Assembly: GCF_029960785.1 (NCBI RefSeq)
Contig: NZ_JASBQE010000009.1
Coordinates: forward strand, 143,292-207,291
Length of the DNA: 64,000 nt
DNA from: Polyangium sp. 15x6
GTDB lineage: Bacteria; Myxococcota_A; Polyangia; Polyangiales; Polyangiaceae
Direction: 5' to 3'
Made by a program: the position numbers and the translations under genes. The notes below the pieces were generated by a model that worked only from the letters and a program-made list of their open reading frames with translations, did not search any database and was not told the DNA's origin. Shown one piece after another: positions 30,455-37,429 of the stretch (its first letter is position 1; each line of letters starts with the position of its first letter).

Positions 30455-32146
30455 ATGCGAATTTCATCGCGGAAGATGCTCTTCGTTGTTTTCGGTTTGC
30501 TCGGCGCATCGTCCTTCCTCGCCACGCGCGCCGCGGTGAGCGACGATGCCAGCAAGATCACGAACCCGCCCGCAGGGGCGCCGGTGCTCGAAGGGATGGG
30601 ATCGCTCCACTTTCCCATCACCACCAGCGTCCCCTCCGCCCAGCGTTATTTCAACCAGGGCATGACGCTGGCTTATGCCTTCAACCACGCCGAGGCGGAG
30701 CGCTCGTTCCTCGAAGCCGCGCGCCTCGATCCCGGCTGCGCGATGTGTTTCTGGGGCGCCGCGCTCGTGCTCGGCCCGAACATCAACGCCCCCATGAGTG
30801 ACGACTCCGTCCCGCGCGCGTATGCGCACATCCAGCGCGCCCGCGCCCTCGCGACCCCGACCAGCGTCACGCGCCGCGAGTGCGAGCTCATCGAGGCCCT
30901 CGCGACCCGATACGCGCCCGCCCCCGTGGCCGATCGCCGCCCGCTCGATGTCGCCTATGCCGGGGCCATGAAGAAGGTCGCCAAGCGCCTCCCGGACGAC
31001 GCGGACATTCTCGCGCTGTACGCCGAGGCGCTCATGGACCTGAGCCCCTGGAATTACTGGGAGCGCGGGAAGCCGCGGGCGAATACCGAGGAGGTGATGT
31101 CCGCGCTGGAGCGGGCGATGAAGCTCGCTCCGAACCACCCCGGGGCGAACCATTACTACATTCACGTCCTCGAGTCCTCGCCGCACCCCGCGCGCGCGCT
31201 CGACGCGGCCGAGCGGCTCGCGGACCTCGTGCCCGGCGCCGGGCACCTCGTGCACATGCCGTCGCACATCTACCTTCGCCTGGGCCGCTACGAGGACGCC
31301 GCGATCGCCAACAAGCGCGCCATCGTCGCCGACGACAAGTACGCGCCCCTCGCCGACCCCTCGAACATGTACCTGTTCATGTACCGGACGCACAATGTGC
31401 ACTTCCTGTGGGCCGCGTTGACGCTCCAGGGGAAGTCCGAGGAGGCGCTGCGCGTGGCGCATTCGATCCCGCGGCGTCTCGGACACGCCGCGCACGGCCG
31501 CGCCGGCGCCATGGCCACGATGATCGAGCATTTCCAGGCCGCACCCCTCTATGCGATGGTTCGTTTCGGCCGGTGGCACGAGATCCTGCACGCGGAAGCG
31601 CCGCCCGAGGATCGCGTCTACACGCGCGGCGTCTACCATTACGCCCAGGCCATTGCGTTCTCCCGGCTCGGCGACGTGAAGGCCGCGGATCGCGAGCTCG
31701 CCGCGCTGGAAAAGGTCGCGGCGGAGCCCTCGCTCCTCGGGACCACGGTGTCCGGCGTGAACTCGCCGAGCGCCGTGCTGGGCGTCGCCCTCGCCGTCAC
31801 GCGCGGCGAGCTCGCGGCGGATCGGGGCGATCTCGACACGGCCATCCGCGAGCTCCAATTCGCGGTCGTCCTCGAAGACGAGCTCCGTTACATGGAGCCG
31901 CCGGACTGGCACCACCCGACGCGGCAGATCCTCGGCGCCGTCCTGCTCCGCGCGCAGAGGGCCACGGAGGCCGAGCGTGTCTATCGAGAGGACCTCGAAA
32001 ACCTGCCGGAGAACGGGTTTTCGCTCTTCGGCCTCGCCCATGCGCTCGAGCTCCAGGGCAAGGCGTCCGAGGCGGCGAAGGTCCTTCGCCGATTCGAGAA
32101 AGCCTTCGCCCACGCCGACATCCGGCTCGAAGCCTCCCGGTTCTGA
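30455..32146 (+). CDS. Exported TPR-repeat protein
   Basis: 563 residues with a signal peptide (residues 1-~27, MLFVVFGLLGASSFLATRAA). The mature protein is made of helical pairs of the tetratricopeptide kind (AYAFNHAEAERSFLEAARLDPGCAMCFWGAALVLGPNINAPM; MPSHIYLRLGRYEDAAIANKRAIVADD). The HMPSHIY and NHYYIHVLE segments resemble a widespread family of periplasmic TPR proteins. Role unknown, probably protein-protein binding. GGAGGGTG is 3 nt upstream of ATG 30455; the upstream frame has no signal-peptide logic. A hairpin follows the stop. Confidence 0.85.
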   Translation: MRISSRKMLFVVFGLLGASSFLATRAAVSDDASKITNPPAGAPVLEGMGSLHFPITTSVPSAQRYFNQGMTLAYAFNHAEAERSFLEAARLDPGCAMCFWGAALVLGPNINAPMSDDSVPRAYAHIQRARALATPTSVTRRECELIEALATRYAPAPVADRRPLDVAYAGAMKKVAKRLPDDADILALYAEALMDLSPWNYWERGKPRANTEEVMSALERAMKLAPNHPGANHYYIHVLESSPHPARALDAAERLADLVPGAGHLVHMPSHIYLRLGRYEDAAIANKRAIVADDKYAPLADPSNMYLFMYRTHNVHFLWAALTLQGKSEEALRVAHSIPRRLGHAAHGRAGAMATMIEHFQAAPLYAMVRFGRWHEILHAEAPPEDRVYTRGVYHYAQAIAFSRLGDVKAADRELAALEKVAAEPSLLGTTVSGVNSPSAVLGVALAVTRGELAADRGDLDTAIRELQFAVVLEDELRYMEPPDWHHPTRQILGAVLLRAQRATEAERVYREDLENLPENGFSLFGLAHALELQGKASEAAKVLRRFEKAFAHADIRLEASRF

Positions 32147-32148
32147 GA

Positions 32149-32167
32149 CCTCCTCGTTCCGAGGAGG
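32149..32167 (+). terminator. Hairpin after the TPR gene
   Basis: CCTCCTCG-TTC-CGAGGAGG, a perfect 8-bp stem, begins 2 nt after the stop codon of the TPR protein. It has no T-tract. The same stretch is one copy of a dispersed repeat described at 32152-32181. Confidence 0.5.
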
Positions 32168-32181
32168 ACACCTCACGTCAC
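32152..32181 (+). repeat. Dispersed repeat, degenerate copy of the 56.6 kb element
   Basis: By hand alignment 24 of 30 bases match 56615-56644 without gaps (shared core CCGAG.GGAC.CCTC.CGTC). In both places it follows directly after a plus-strand gene, and TCGATGCTC occurs a little further downstream. Confidence 0.5.
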
Positions 32182-32237
32182 GAACTTTTCGATGCTCCAA
32201 GCCGGTTCGGCTATCCTCGCCCGCGAGGAGGCCTTCG

Positions 32238-34847
32238 GTGACGAAAACACGCAAGAAGACGCTCGGATGGATCGCCCTCGGGTTGCTCGGGGCGACCTTT
32301 GCTGCCTGCGGGGGCGAAGACAAACCGATAACGGAAACCCCCCCGACCGTGGTCGATCCGCTGGCCCATTGCCAGTTCGAGACCCCGCCGGAGCGCCCGT
32401 CCAAACCGGCGAATGCTCCCACGGACGTCAAGGCCGGCTACGGCGCCGCCGTCCTGCCCATGCCCATCGGCACGCCCGTGGGCGGCTACGCGTCCCGCAC
32501 CATCGGCCTCGGCGGCGCCAAGCCCGTCGACGACCGCCCCCGGCGCTTCGGCAAGAGCCTCGTCCCCACCGTGGGCATCCACGACGCGCCGCGCGCCGAG
32601 GCCCTCGCCCTCGAAGCCGGCGGCGAGCGCGTGGTCATCGTCCGCGTCGACGCGCCGCTCCTCAACGAGAACACGCTCTTCGAGCTCGAATCGAAGGTCG
32701 CCCCCGACGGCTCCATGCGCGGCCGCATCATCATGACCGCCTCGCATAGCCACGCCGCCTGGGCCGGCTACCAGCCGAGCTTCATCCTCATGCCCGGCGT
32801 CGATCGCCCGAAATCCGCGCTCGCCGAGCGCGCCATCGCCGCCATGGCCGACGCCGTCGTTCAAGCGATCGAAGGCCTCGCCCCCGCGAAGATCGGCGTC
32901 ACGGTCGAGAAAGACTTCGACCCGAACGACGAGGTCAACCGCGACCGGCGCGGCGAAAACAACATGCTCCCCGGGCCCGACGGCAACGACGCGGGCAAAC
33001 GCAAGGACCCGACGCTCTGGGTCCTGCGTGTCGACAAGGCCGACGGCACGCCGCTCGCGGCCCTCGTCGATTTCCCCATCCACGGCACGATCGGCGGCGG
33101 CGACAACCCGCTCGTCTCGACGGACGCCCCCGGCGCCATCGCGCGCGCGCTCAGCGCCGAGCTCGGGTATCCCGTCATGCACGTGCAGGGCGCGGCCGGC
33201 GACGTCTCGCCCGCGGGCCACGATGGCCGCACCTCCTGTCCGGACTCGCTGCGCTGCCTCGACATTCCGCGCCTGGAGACGCTCGGCGCCCGCGCCACCG
33301 AGCTCATCGCGCCCATCATCGGCGGCGTCCAGACCGGCGACAAGGCCGCGCTCGAGATCGTCACGCGGAGCTACTACATCGGCCGCGACGGCGTCGTGAA
33401 GCGCCCCGACGGCACCGAGCTCCGCTACGCGGCGTACGATCCGAACGTCGTGGAGTACGTGCCCGACGGCGTCCTGCTCGACGAGAATGGCAAGGTCAAG
33501 AGCCCCATCGACGAGTTCAACACCTACGCCGGCGCGGGCCTGTGCGGCGAGCAGAGCGGCACCGGCGCGCTCGCCGGGCTCCCGGGCGCGCTCGGCATGC
33601 CGGTCTACGGCTCGTGCCTCGAAATCGCCAAGGGCGGAGGCATCATCTTCGGCCTCTTCGACGTGAGCGCCGACATGCCCCTGCCGCTCTGCGACTCCGT
33701 CCGCACGACGGCCGCGGCGCTGCGTATTTCCGGCACGCCGACCGGCGATTACCTCGTCGTCACGGCGCCCGGCGAGCCCGTCGCGCCCTGGGCCGCCTAT
33801 CTTCGTGGCCTCTCGCCCGCGGGCCCGGATCGGACGCTGCTCATCGGGTATGCCGACGATCACGTCGGATACATTCTCACGGGCGAGGATTGGCTCGCCG
33901 GCGGCTACGAGCCGAGCATCAACGTCTGGGGCCCGCTCGAAGGCGAGCAGATCCTCGCCGGCGTGCTCGAAGCGGCGAAGCTCGCGTGGACGCCCGAAAT
34001 CGAGGACCCCGAAGTCGGCAGCTCGCGCTTCACCGCCTGGAAATACCCCGACGAAGCGCCGATCACGAAGCTCGAGACCACCGATCACGGCACGGCGGCG
34101 TCCGTGTCCCCCGCGCTCTTCTGGCCGGACACGGTGGCCGCGGAGGTCTCTTCGCCGCAGGTCTCGCGAGCCATCGGCGCCGCGCGGTTTGCCTGGTACG
34201 GCGGCGATCCGGCCGTCGACATGCCCGTGGTGTTCATCGAGCGCGAGGCGGCGCTCGGCATGTACCAGCCGCTCACCGACGCGAAGGGCCGCCCCGCCAG
34301 CTCGTACGAGGGCACGATCGTCACGACGTACTCGCCCGATCCGGTGACCGCCGAGGCGCCCGAGCACCACGTCTACACGGCGACATGGCAGGTCGTCCCG
34401 CCGGACCTCTTCTCCGCGCAGAAGCCGATGCTGCCGTTCTCGCTCCCGCTCGGCAAATACCGCTTCCGCGTGAAGGGCAAGGCGCTCGCGGCGTCCGGCG
34501 AAACGACCTACGAGATCACGAGCCCGTCGTTCGACGTCGTCGCCGCAGAGCTCTCGGCTGCGTCGACCGCGACGCGCGGCGACTCGTCGATCGACCTCGT
34601 GGCGAACCTCGGGACGGCGCCGGGGCTCCGTGCTTTGCGGGTGGGGCCGAGCGATTCGGGCGTGCCGCTGCTCGGCCCGTGGACGGTGACGGTGACGTTC
34701 GCGAACAACCCGACGAAGACGGTCGAGGTCAATCCCGACGCCGAGGGCAAGGCCAGCGTGCCGCTCACGATGCAGGAGGCGCAGGATGCGCAATCGGTCG
34801 AGATTCGCGATGTGGCGGGCAATGGCGGGACGCTGACCGTACCTTGA
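32238..34847 (+). CDS. Neutral/alkaline ceramidase-like lipoprotein
   Basis: 869 residues; lipobox FAACGG. The N-terminal ~450 residues follow the neutral ceramidase plan: GYGAAVLPMPIGTPVGGYASR at the start, IIMTASHSHAAWAG (metal-binding His pair), VDFPIHGTIGGGDNPLVSTD, and HVQGAAGDVSPAG. The C-terminal half is beta-sandwich. Known family members hydrolyse the N-acyl bond of ceramide with a Zn ion; sphingolipids occur in some myxobacteria, but the substrate here is not established. The GTG at 32238 is chosen because GAGGAGG lies 6 nt upstream and it opens a proper lipoprotein signal. Confidence 0.77.
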   Translation: MTKTRKKTLGWIALGLLGATFAACGGEDKPITETPPTVVDPLAHCQFETPPERPSKPANAPTDVKAGYGAAVLPMPIGTPVGGYASRTIGLGGAKPVDDRPRRFGKSLVPTVGIHDAPRAEALALEAGGERVVIVRVDAPLLNENTLFELESKVAPDGSMRGRIIMTASHSHAAWAGYQPSFILMPGVDRPKSALAERAIAAMADAVVQAIEGLAPAKIGVTVEKDFDPNDEVNRDRRGENNMLPGPDGNDAGKRKDPTLWVLRVDKADGTPLAALVDFPIHGTIGGGDNPLVSTDAPGAIARALSAELGYPVMHVQGAAGDVSPAGHDGRTSCPDSLRCLDIPRLETLGARATELIAPIIGGVQTGDKAALEIVTRSYYIGRDGVVKRPDGTELRYAAYDPNVVEYVPDGVLLDENGKVKSPIDEFNTYAGAGLCGEQSGTGALAGLPGALGMPVYGSCLEIAKGGGIIFGLFDVSADMPLPLCDSVRTTAAALRISGTPTGDYLVVTAPGEPVAPWAAYLRGLSPAGPDRTLLIGYADDHVGYILTGEDWLAGGYEPSINVWGPLEGEQILAGVLEAAKLAWTPEIEDPEVGSSRFTAWKYPDEAPITKLETTDHGTAASVSPALFWPDTVAAEVSSPQVSRAIGAARFAWYGGDPAVDMPVVFIEREAALGMYQPLTDAKGRPASSYEGTIVTTYSPDPVTAEAPEHHVYTATWQVVPPDLFSAQKPMLPFSLPLGKYRFRVKGKALAASGETTYEITSPSFDVVAAELSAASTATRGDSSIDLVANLGTAPGLRALRVGPSDSGVPLLGPWTVTVTFANNPTKTVEVNPDAEGKASVPLTMQEAQDAQSVEIRDVAGNGGTLTVP

Positions 34848-34848
34848 T

Positions 34849-35316
34849 CTAGCTCGCGCGCTTCTCGCGCCTCTCGCGCTTCTTCCCGTCGCGGCGCGCC
34901 TCCTTGCCGAATTTCTCGCGCGCGTTTTCCTTCAGCTCCTTCGCGAGCTTCTTCACGTCCTTCGCCTCGTCGCGCGTCACCTTGCCGTCCTTGCCGGCCT
35001 CCTTCGCGGCGGCGCGGATCGCGGCGGCGCCGGACTCGAAATCCTTGCGGATCTGGGCCTTCATCGACTCCGGCAGCGGATGCGCGGCGAGGAGCGACTC
35101 CATTTGCTCGCGCGCGTGCTTGATCTTCTCCTCGACCTTCTCGTCGAAGCGGGCCGACTCCATGGGGAACTCGCCCTTGCCGTGCTTCTTCTTGTCGACC
35201 TTCTCGACCCTCGGCGCCTTGCCCTTCTCCTCGGCGGAGGCGGCGAGCGGGGCGGTCGCGAAGACGAAAGCGAGGGCGAACGCGAGGGGGCGGACGATGT
35301 TACGAAGGCTCGACAT
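34849..35316 (-). CDS. Small exported Lys/Glu-rich protein
   Basis: 155 residues. Signal peptide MSSLRNIVRPLAFALAFVFATAPLAASA is followed by a highly charged helical mature part (KKKHGKGEFPMESARFDEKVEEKIKHAREQMESLL) with a basic tail. No family recognised. AAGGAG lies 7 nt before the ATG. Its stop almost touches that of the convergent ceramidase-like gene (1 nt between), so no terminator separates them. Confidence 0.75.
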   Translation of the reverse strand: MSSLRNIVRPLAFALAFVFATAPLAASAEEKGKAPRVEKVDKKKHGKGEFPMESARFDEKVEEKIKHAREQMESLLAAHPLPESMKAQIRKDFESGAAAIRAAAKEAGKDGKVTRDEAKDVKKLAKELKENAREKFGKEARRDGKKRERREKRAS

Positions 35317-35569
35317 GGCGGGGCTCCTTTACGGGCAATGCCGTGGTTCGAGCGGAGGAAGAGCACGCGGCGTGCCAGGCGCTCAGGCCTCGTGATCCGC
35401 GGGTTTCGCGGGATCTCGGCCTGCGGAGCGAGCGCCGCACCTGCGGAATTCCGCGCCCGCTGCGGCGCATCGCGCGCACCGGGGCGGCTCGGGTACGCTT
35501 GCGTAGAAAGAGCGGATCCACATCGACGACCGGCGCGACGGGCGCCGAGGGAGGCTGGTACGAGATCGA

Positions 35570-35887
35570 TTACTGCTGATCGAGTTGCTCGTAAGGCCAA
35601 CCGGGCGGCGGCGGGGCCGTCGTCCAGCGGAAATTGTCCGGCTCGAGGAGCGATTCGAGGTTTTCTCGCCAGAGCTCGAGCATCAACCGATACGTCGACG
35701 CCGTCACGAGGACCTGCATGGCCAAGCGACCCGCCCTCGTGGCTTCATTCGGCCATTTCTGCGAGATGTGCGCGACCACCGTGTATTCGAGCTCGATGAT
35801 GCGGTCGACCAAATCCAGGCGCCGGCGGATCTCCTCCCATCGGACGGCGATGATCTCCTTGTACCCGTCGTGTCCCTCCCTGGTCAT
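35570..35887 (-). CDS. Small hypothetical protein
   Basis: 105 residues, helical, no signal peptide: WEEIRRRLDLVDRIIELEYT and GRLAMQVLVTASTYRLMLEL suggest two or three amphipathic helices, with a Pro-rich C-terminal end. GGGAGGG 5 nt upstream of the ATG supports it being a real gene. It lies 77 nt downstream of the 127-residue gene on the same strand and is probably in its operon. The 253 bp on its other side (35317-35569) shows no gene or structure I can support. Confidence 0.6.
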   Translation of the reverse strand: MTREGHDGYKEIIAVRWEEIRRRLDLVDRIIELEYTVVAHISQKWPNEATRAGRLAMQVLVTASTYRLMLELWRENLESLLEPDNFRWTTAPPPPGWPYEQLDQQ

Positions 35888-35964
35888 CGCGCCCTCCCTT
35901 CACGAGGTGATGGCGCGCGCCGCGGCCCCCCACCTGGGCAGCCGCGGCGCGCGCCTCGGCTCGT

Positions 35965-36348
35965 TCACGGCTGTCCAGGCGCCGGGGCCGGGGCCGGCTC
36001 CGGGGCCGGGGCCCCACCACCGCCCGGCGCCGTGGCGGCCTCGAAGAAGCGAATCACCCTCCCGGCCTTCATGTGGAGGAGGAGATTCTTGGCGACGACC
36101 GCCTCGAGCGTGTCCCGAACCGACTCGTTGATGTCGAGGACCTGATCCACCGTGGGGTTCGCCGGCGAGGTGGCGCCACCCTCGAGCGTGCCGAGGATCC
36201 ACTGGATCTTCTCACCCTCCGCATTGAGGATGTGCGAGAGGCCCATCTCCTCCATCGCGATCGAGATGAGGACGAGGGACGCGACGTCCCGGGGGTTTTG
36301 AGCGGGGAGGGGGGGGAAATCACCCTGTTCGAATTGCGCTCGGCTCAT
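35965..36348 (-). CDS. Small protein resembling a Firmicutes IAMEEMGLSHILNAEGEKIQ family
   Basis: 127 residues, no signal peptide. The core VLISIAMEEMGLSHILNAEG followed by EKIQWILGTLEG, then VDQVLDINESVRDTLEAVV and KNLLLHMK, matches from memory a short family common in Bacillus, Paenibacillus and Clostridium (often SIA.EE.GLAHI.NAEGEK.Q), some members of which carry collagen-like repeats. Here the C-terminus is a Gly/Pro/Ala run (GGGGAPAPEPAPAPAPGQP). Function is unknown in both groups. AAGGAAG precedes the ATG. A nested stem-loop lies in its leader. Neighbour of the 105-residue gene, divergent from a sigma factor. Confidence 0.7.
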   Translation of the reverse strand: MSRAQFEQGDFPPLPAQNPRDVASLVLISIAMEEMGLSHILNAEGEKIQWILGTLEGGATSPANPTVDQVLDINESVRDTLEAVVAKNLLLHMKAGRVIRFFEAATAPGGGGAPAPEPAPAPAPGQP

Positions 36349-36375
36349 GGTTTTCTTCCTTCTTATTGGTAATGA

Positions 36376-36422
36376 CCCGCGGCGTCCGGCTCCCTATGAG
36401 CCGTTTCGTTTATCGCCGCGGG
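36376..36422 (-). promoter_or_regulatory. Nested stem-loop in the leader of the 127-residue gene
   Basis: The 311-bp gap 36349-36659 separates two divergent genes. On the minus strand, 27 nt upstream of the ATG at 36348, a 9-bp outer stem (CCCGCGGCG/CGCCGCGGG) encloses a 6-bp hairpin (CGGCTC-ATAGG-GAGCCG). It could be a leader regulatory structure or a roadblock terminator from upstream. The rest of the gap holds a candidate promoter at 36567-36595 and nothing else I can support. Confidence 0.4.
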
Positions 36423-36566
36423 CACTAACAATGACGAACGAGGCGTCGTTTTCGTGAGCAGAGAATCGACGCTCGCGCGTCGTTTTCCCGGACCGCTATA
36501 GGCATCCGACACGGACGGACGCGATCGTGTGCCTCGATGATTCCCGTGTCGATTGGCGAATCGATA

Positions 36567-36595
36567 TTGACGGGGCCGCTCCTCCATCGAATCAT
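36567..36595 (+). promoter_or_regulatory. Candidate sigma-70-type promoter of the ECF sigma gene
   Basis: TTGACG and AATCAT separated by 17 nt, 65 nt upstream of the ATG at 36660. The -35 matches consensus at five of six positions and the -10 at four of six. Confidence 0.35.
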
Positions 36596-36659
36596 CGGCA
36601 ATATTCAACTTACCTGCGCGCGCTCGACTGGCGCGTCGCGTCGATTGGGGAGGTTGCTC

Positions 36660-37253
36660 ATGGGGGGGGAGAACCAGAGCTTCACGCGTGCCTCTTTTGA
36701 AGAGGCGTGGTCGCAATCCGAGCCGCAGCTCCGAAAGCTCTGCTTTCGCTGGACGGGGAGGGATCCCGAGGCTGCGCGCGACGCGCTCGGCACGGTCGCC
36801 GTGCTCGCCATGGAGGAGCTCACGCGCAGCAGTGGTGAGATATCGAATGTGCGCGCTTGGCTCACCCGGCTCGCGCGGAACGCTTGCGTCGACATCCACC
36901 GGGAGCGCGCGATCAAAAGGAGGGCGATCGAGCGGCTGACGGTGGAAGGGGCGCTCGAATCGGCGCACGCCGAGTCCCCCGAGGCCGAGCAGATGCGGCG
37001 CGAGCTCGACGTGCTCGTAAGGAGGGCCATCGACGGCTTGCCGCCCGGACTCGCAGAGACCGCGAAGCTCCGTCTCGTCGAGGAAGAACCTTACGAGGAC
37101 ATCGCAGGCGAGCTGTCGCTCTCGCCCGAGACCGTACGAAAGCGTATCCAGGACGCGCGAACCCGTTTACGCAACGAGCTCGCGACGCACGTGGAGGAGA
37201 CGAGGCCCCGCGGAATCACACGCCAGGTGGAAAGCCGCCTCTCCACACGTTGA
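36660..37253 (+). CDS. RNA polymerase sigma factor (ECF-type)
   Basis: 197 residues. Region 2 (FEEAWSQSEPQLRKLCFRWTGRDPEAARDALGTVAVLAMEEL, VRAWLTRLARNACVDIHRER) and region 4 (IDGLPPGLAETAKLRLVEEEPYEDIAGELSLSPETVRKRIQDARTRL) are clear. ATG at 36660 is preferred over an upstream start because GGGGAGG lies 6 nt before it and the sigma fold begins there. No anti-sigma gene follows; instead three 25-bp palindrome-bearing repeats begin 2 nt after the stop, then the HTH-citrate-synthase-like gene on the same strand. Confidence 0.87.
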   Translation: MGGENQSFTRASFEEAWSQSEPQLRKLCFRWTGRDPEAARDALGTVAVLAMEELTRSSGEISNVRAWLTRLARNACVDIHRERAIKRRAIERLTVEGALESAHAESPEAEQMRRELDVLVRRAIDGLPPGLAETAKLRLVEEEPYEDIAGELSLSPETVRKRIQDARTRLRNELATHVEETRPRGITRQVESRLSTR

Positions 37254-37255
37254 TG

Positions 37256-37330
37256 CATACGGCCCGGGCCGGATATGTTTCATACGGCCCGGGCCGGATA
37301 TGCTTCATACGGCCCGGGCCGGATGTGACA
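37256..37330. repeat. Three 25-bp direct repeats, each with a 12-bp palindrome
   Basis: Units at 37256, 37281 and 37306 read CATACGGCCCGGGCCGGATA followed by TGTTT, TGCTT or (third unit, GATGTGACA end) a variant. Each contains the perfect palindrome CGGCCCGGGCCG (37260, 37285, 37310). Exact 25-bp spacing puts the centres about 2.4 helical turns apart. They lie between the sigma factor stop and the promoter of the HTH-citrate-synthase-like gene, so an operator array for a dimeric repressor is possible; strong hairpins in mRNA are the alternative. Confidence 0.85.
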
Positions 37331-37388
37331 TTGTCCGACCCATTTTACCTCGACTCCCGCGCCCAACGCGCCTCGGTTTGGTGATAGC

Positions 37389-37418
37389 TTGGTCGACACT
37401 TCTATACACTTGTACAAT
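37389..37418 (+). promoter_or_regulatory. Candidate promoter of the HTH-citrate-synthase-like gene
   Basis: TTGGTC and TACAAT spaced by 18 nt in a locally AT-rich stretch, ending 11 nt before the ATG at 37430. A transcript from it would have a very short leader containing GGGGGG. The palindromic repeats end 58 nt upstream of the -35. Confidence 0.4.
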
Positions 37419-37429
37419 CGGGGGGCGTA

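Noticed and set aside
37256..37330. CRISPR-like or attachment-site repeats
   Set aside because: Three contiguous units without spacers and without integrase or cas genes nearby.
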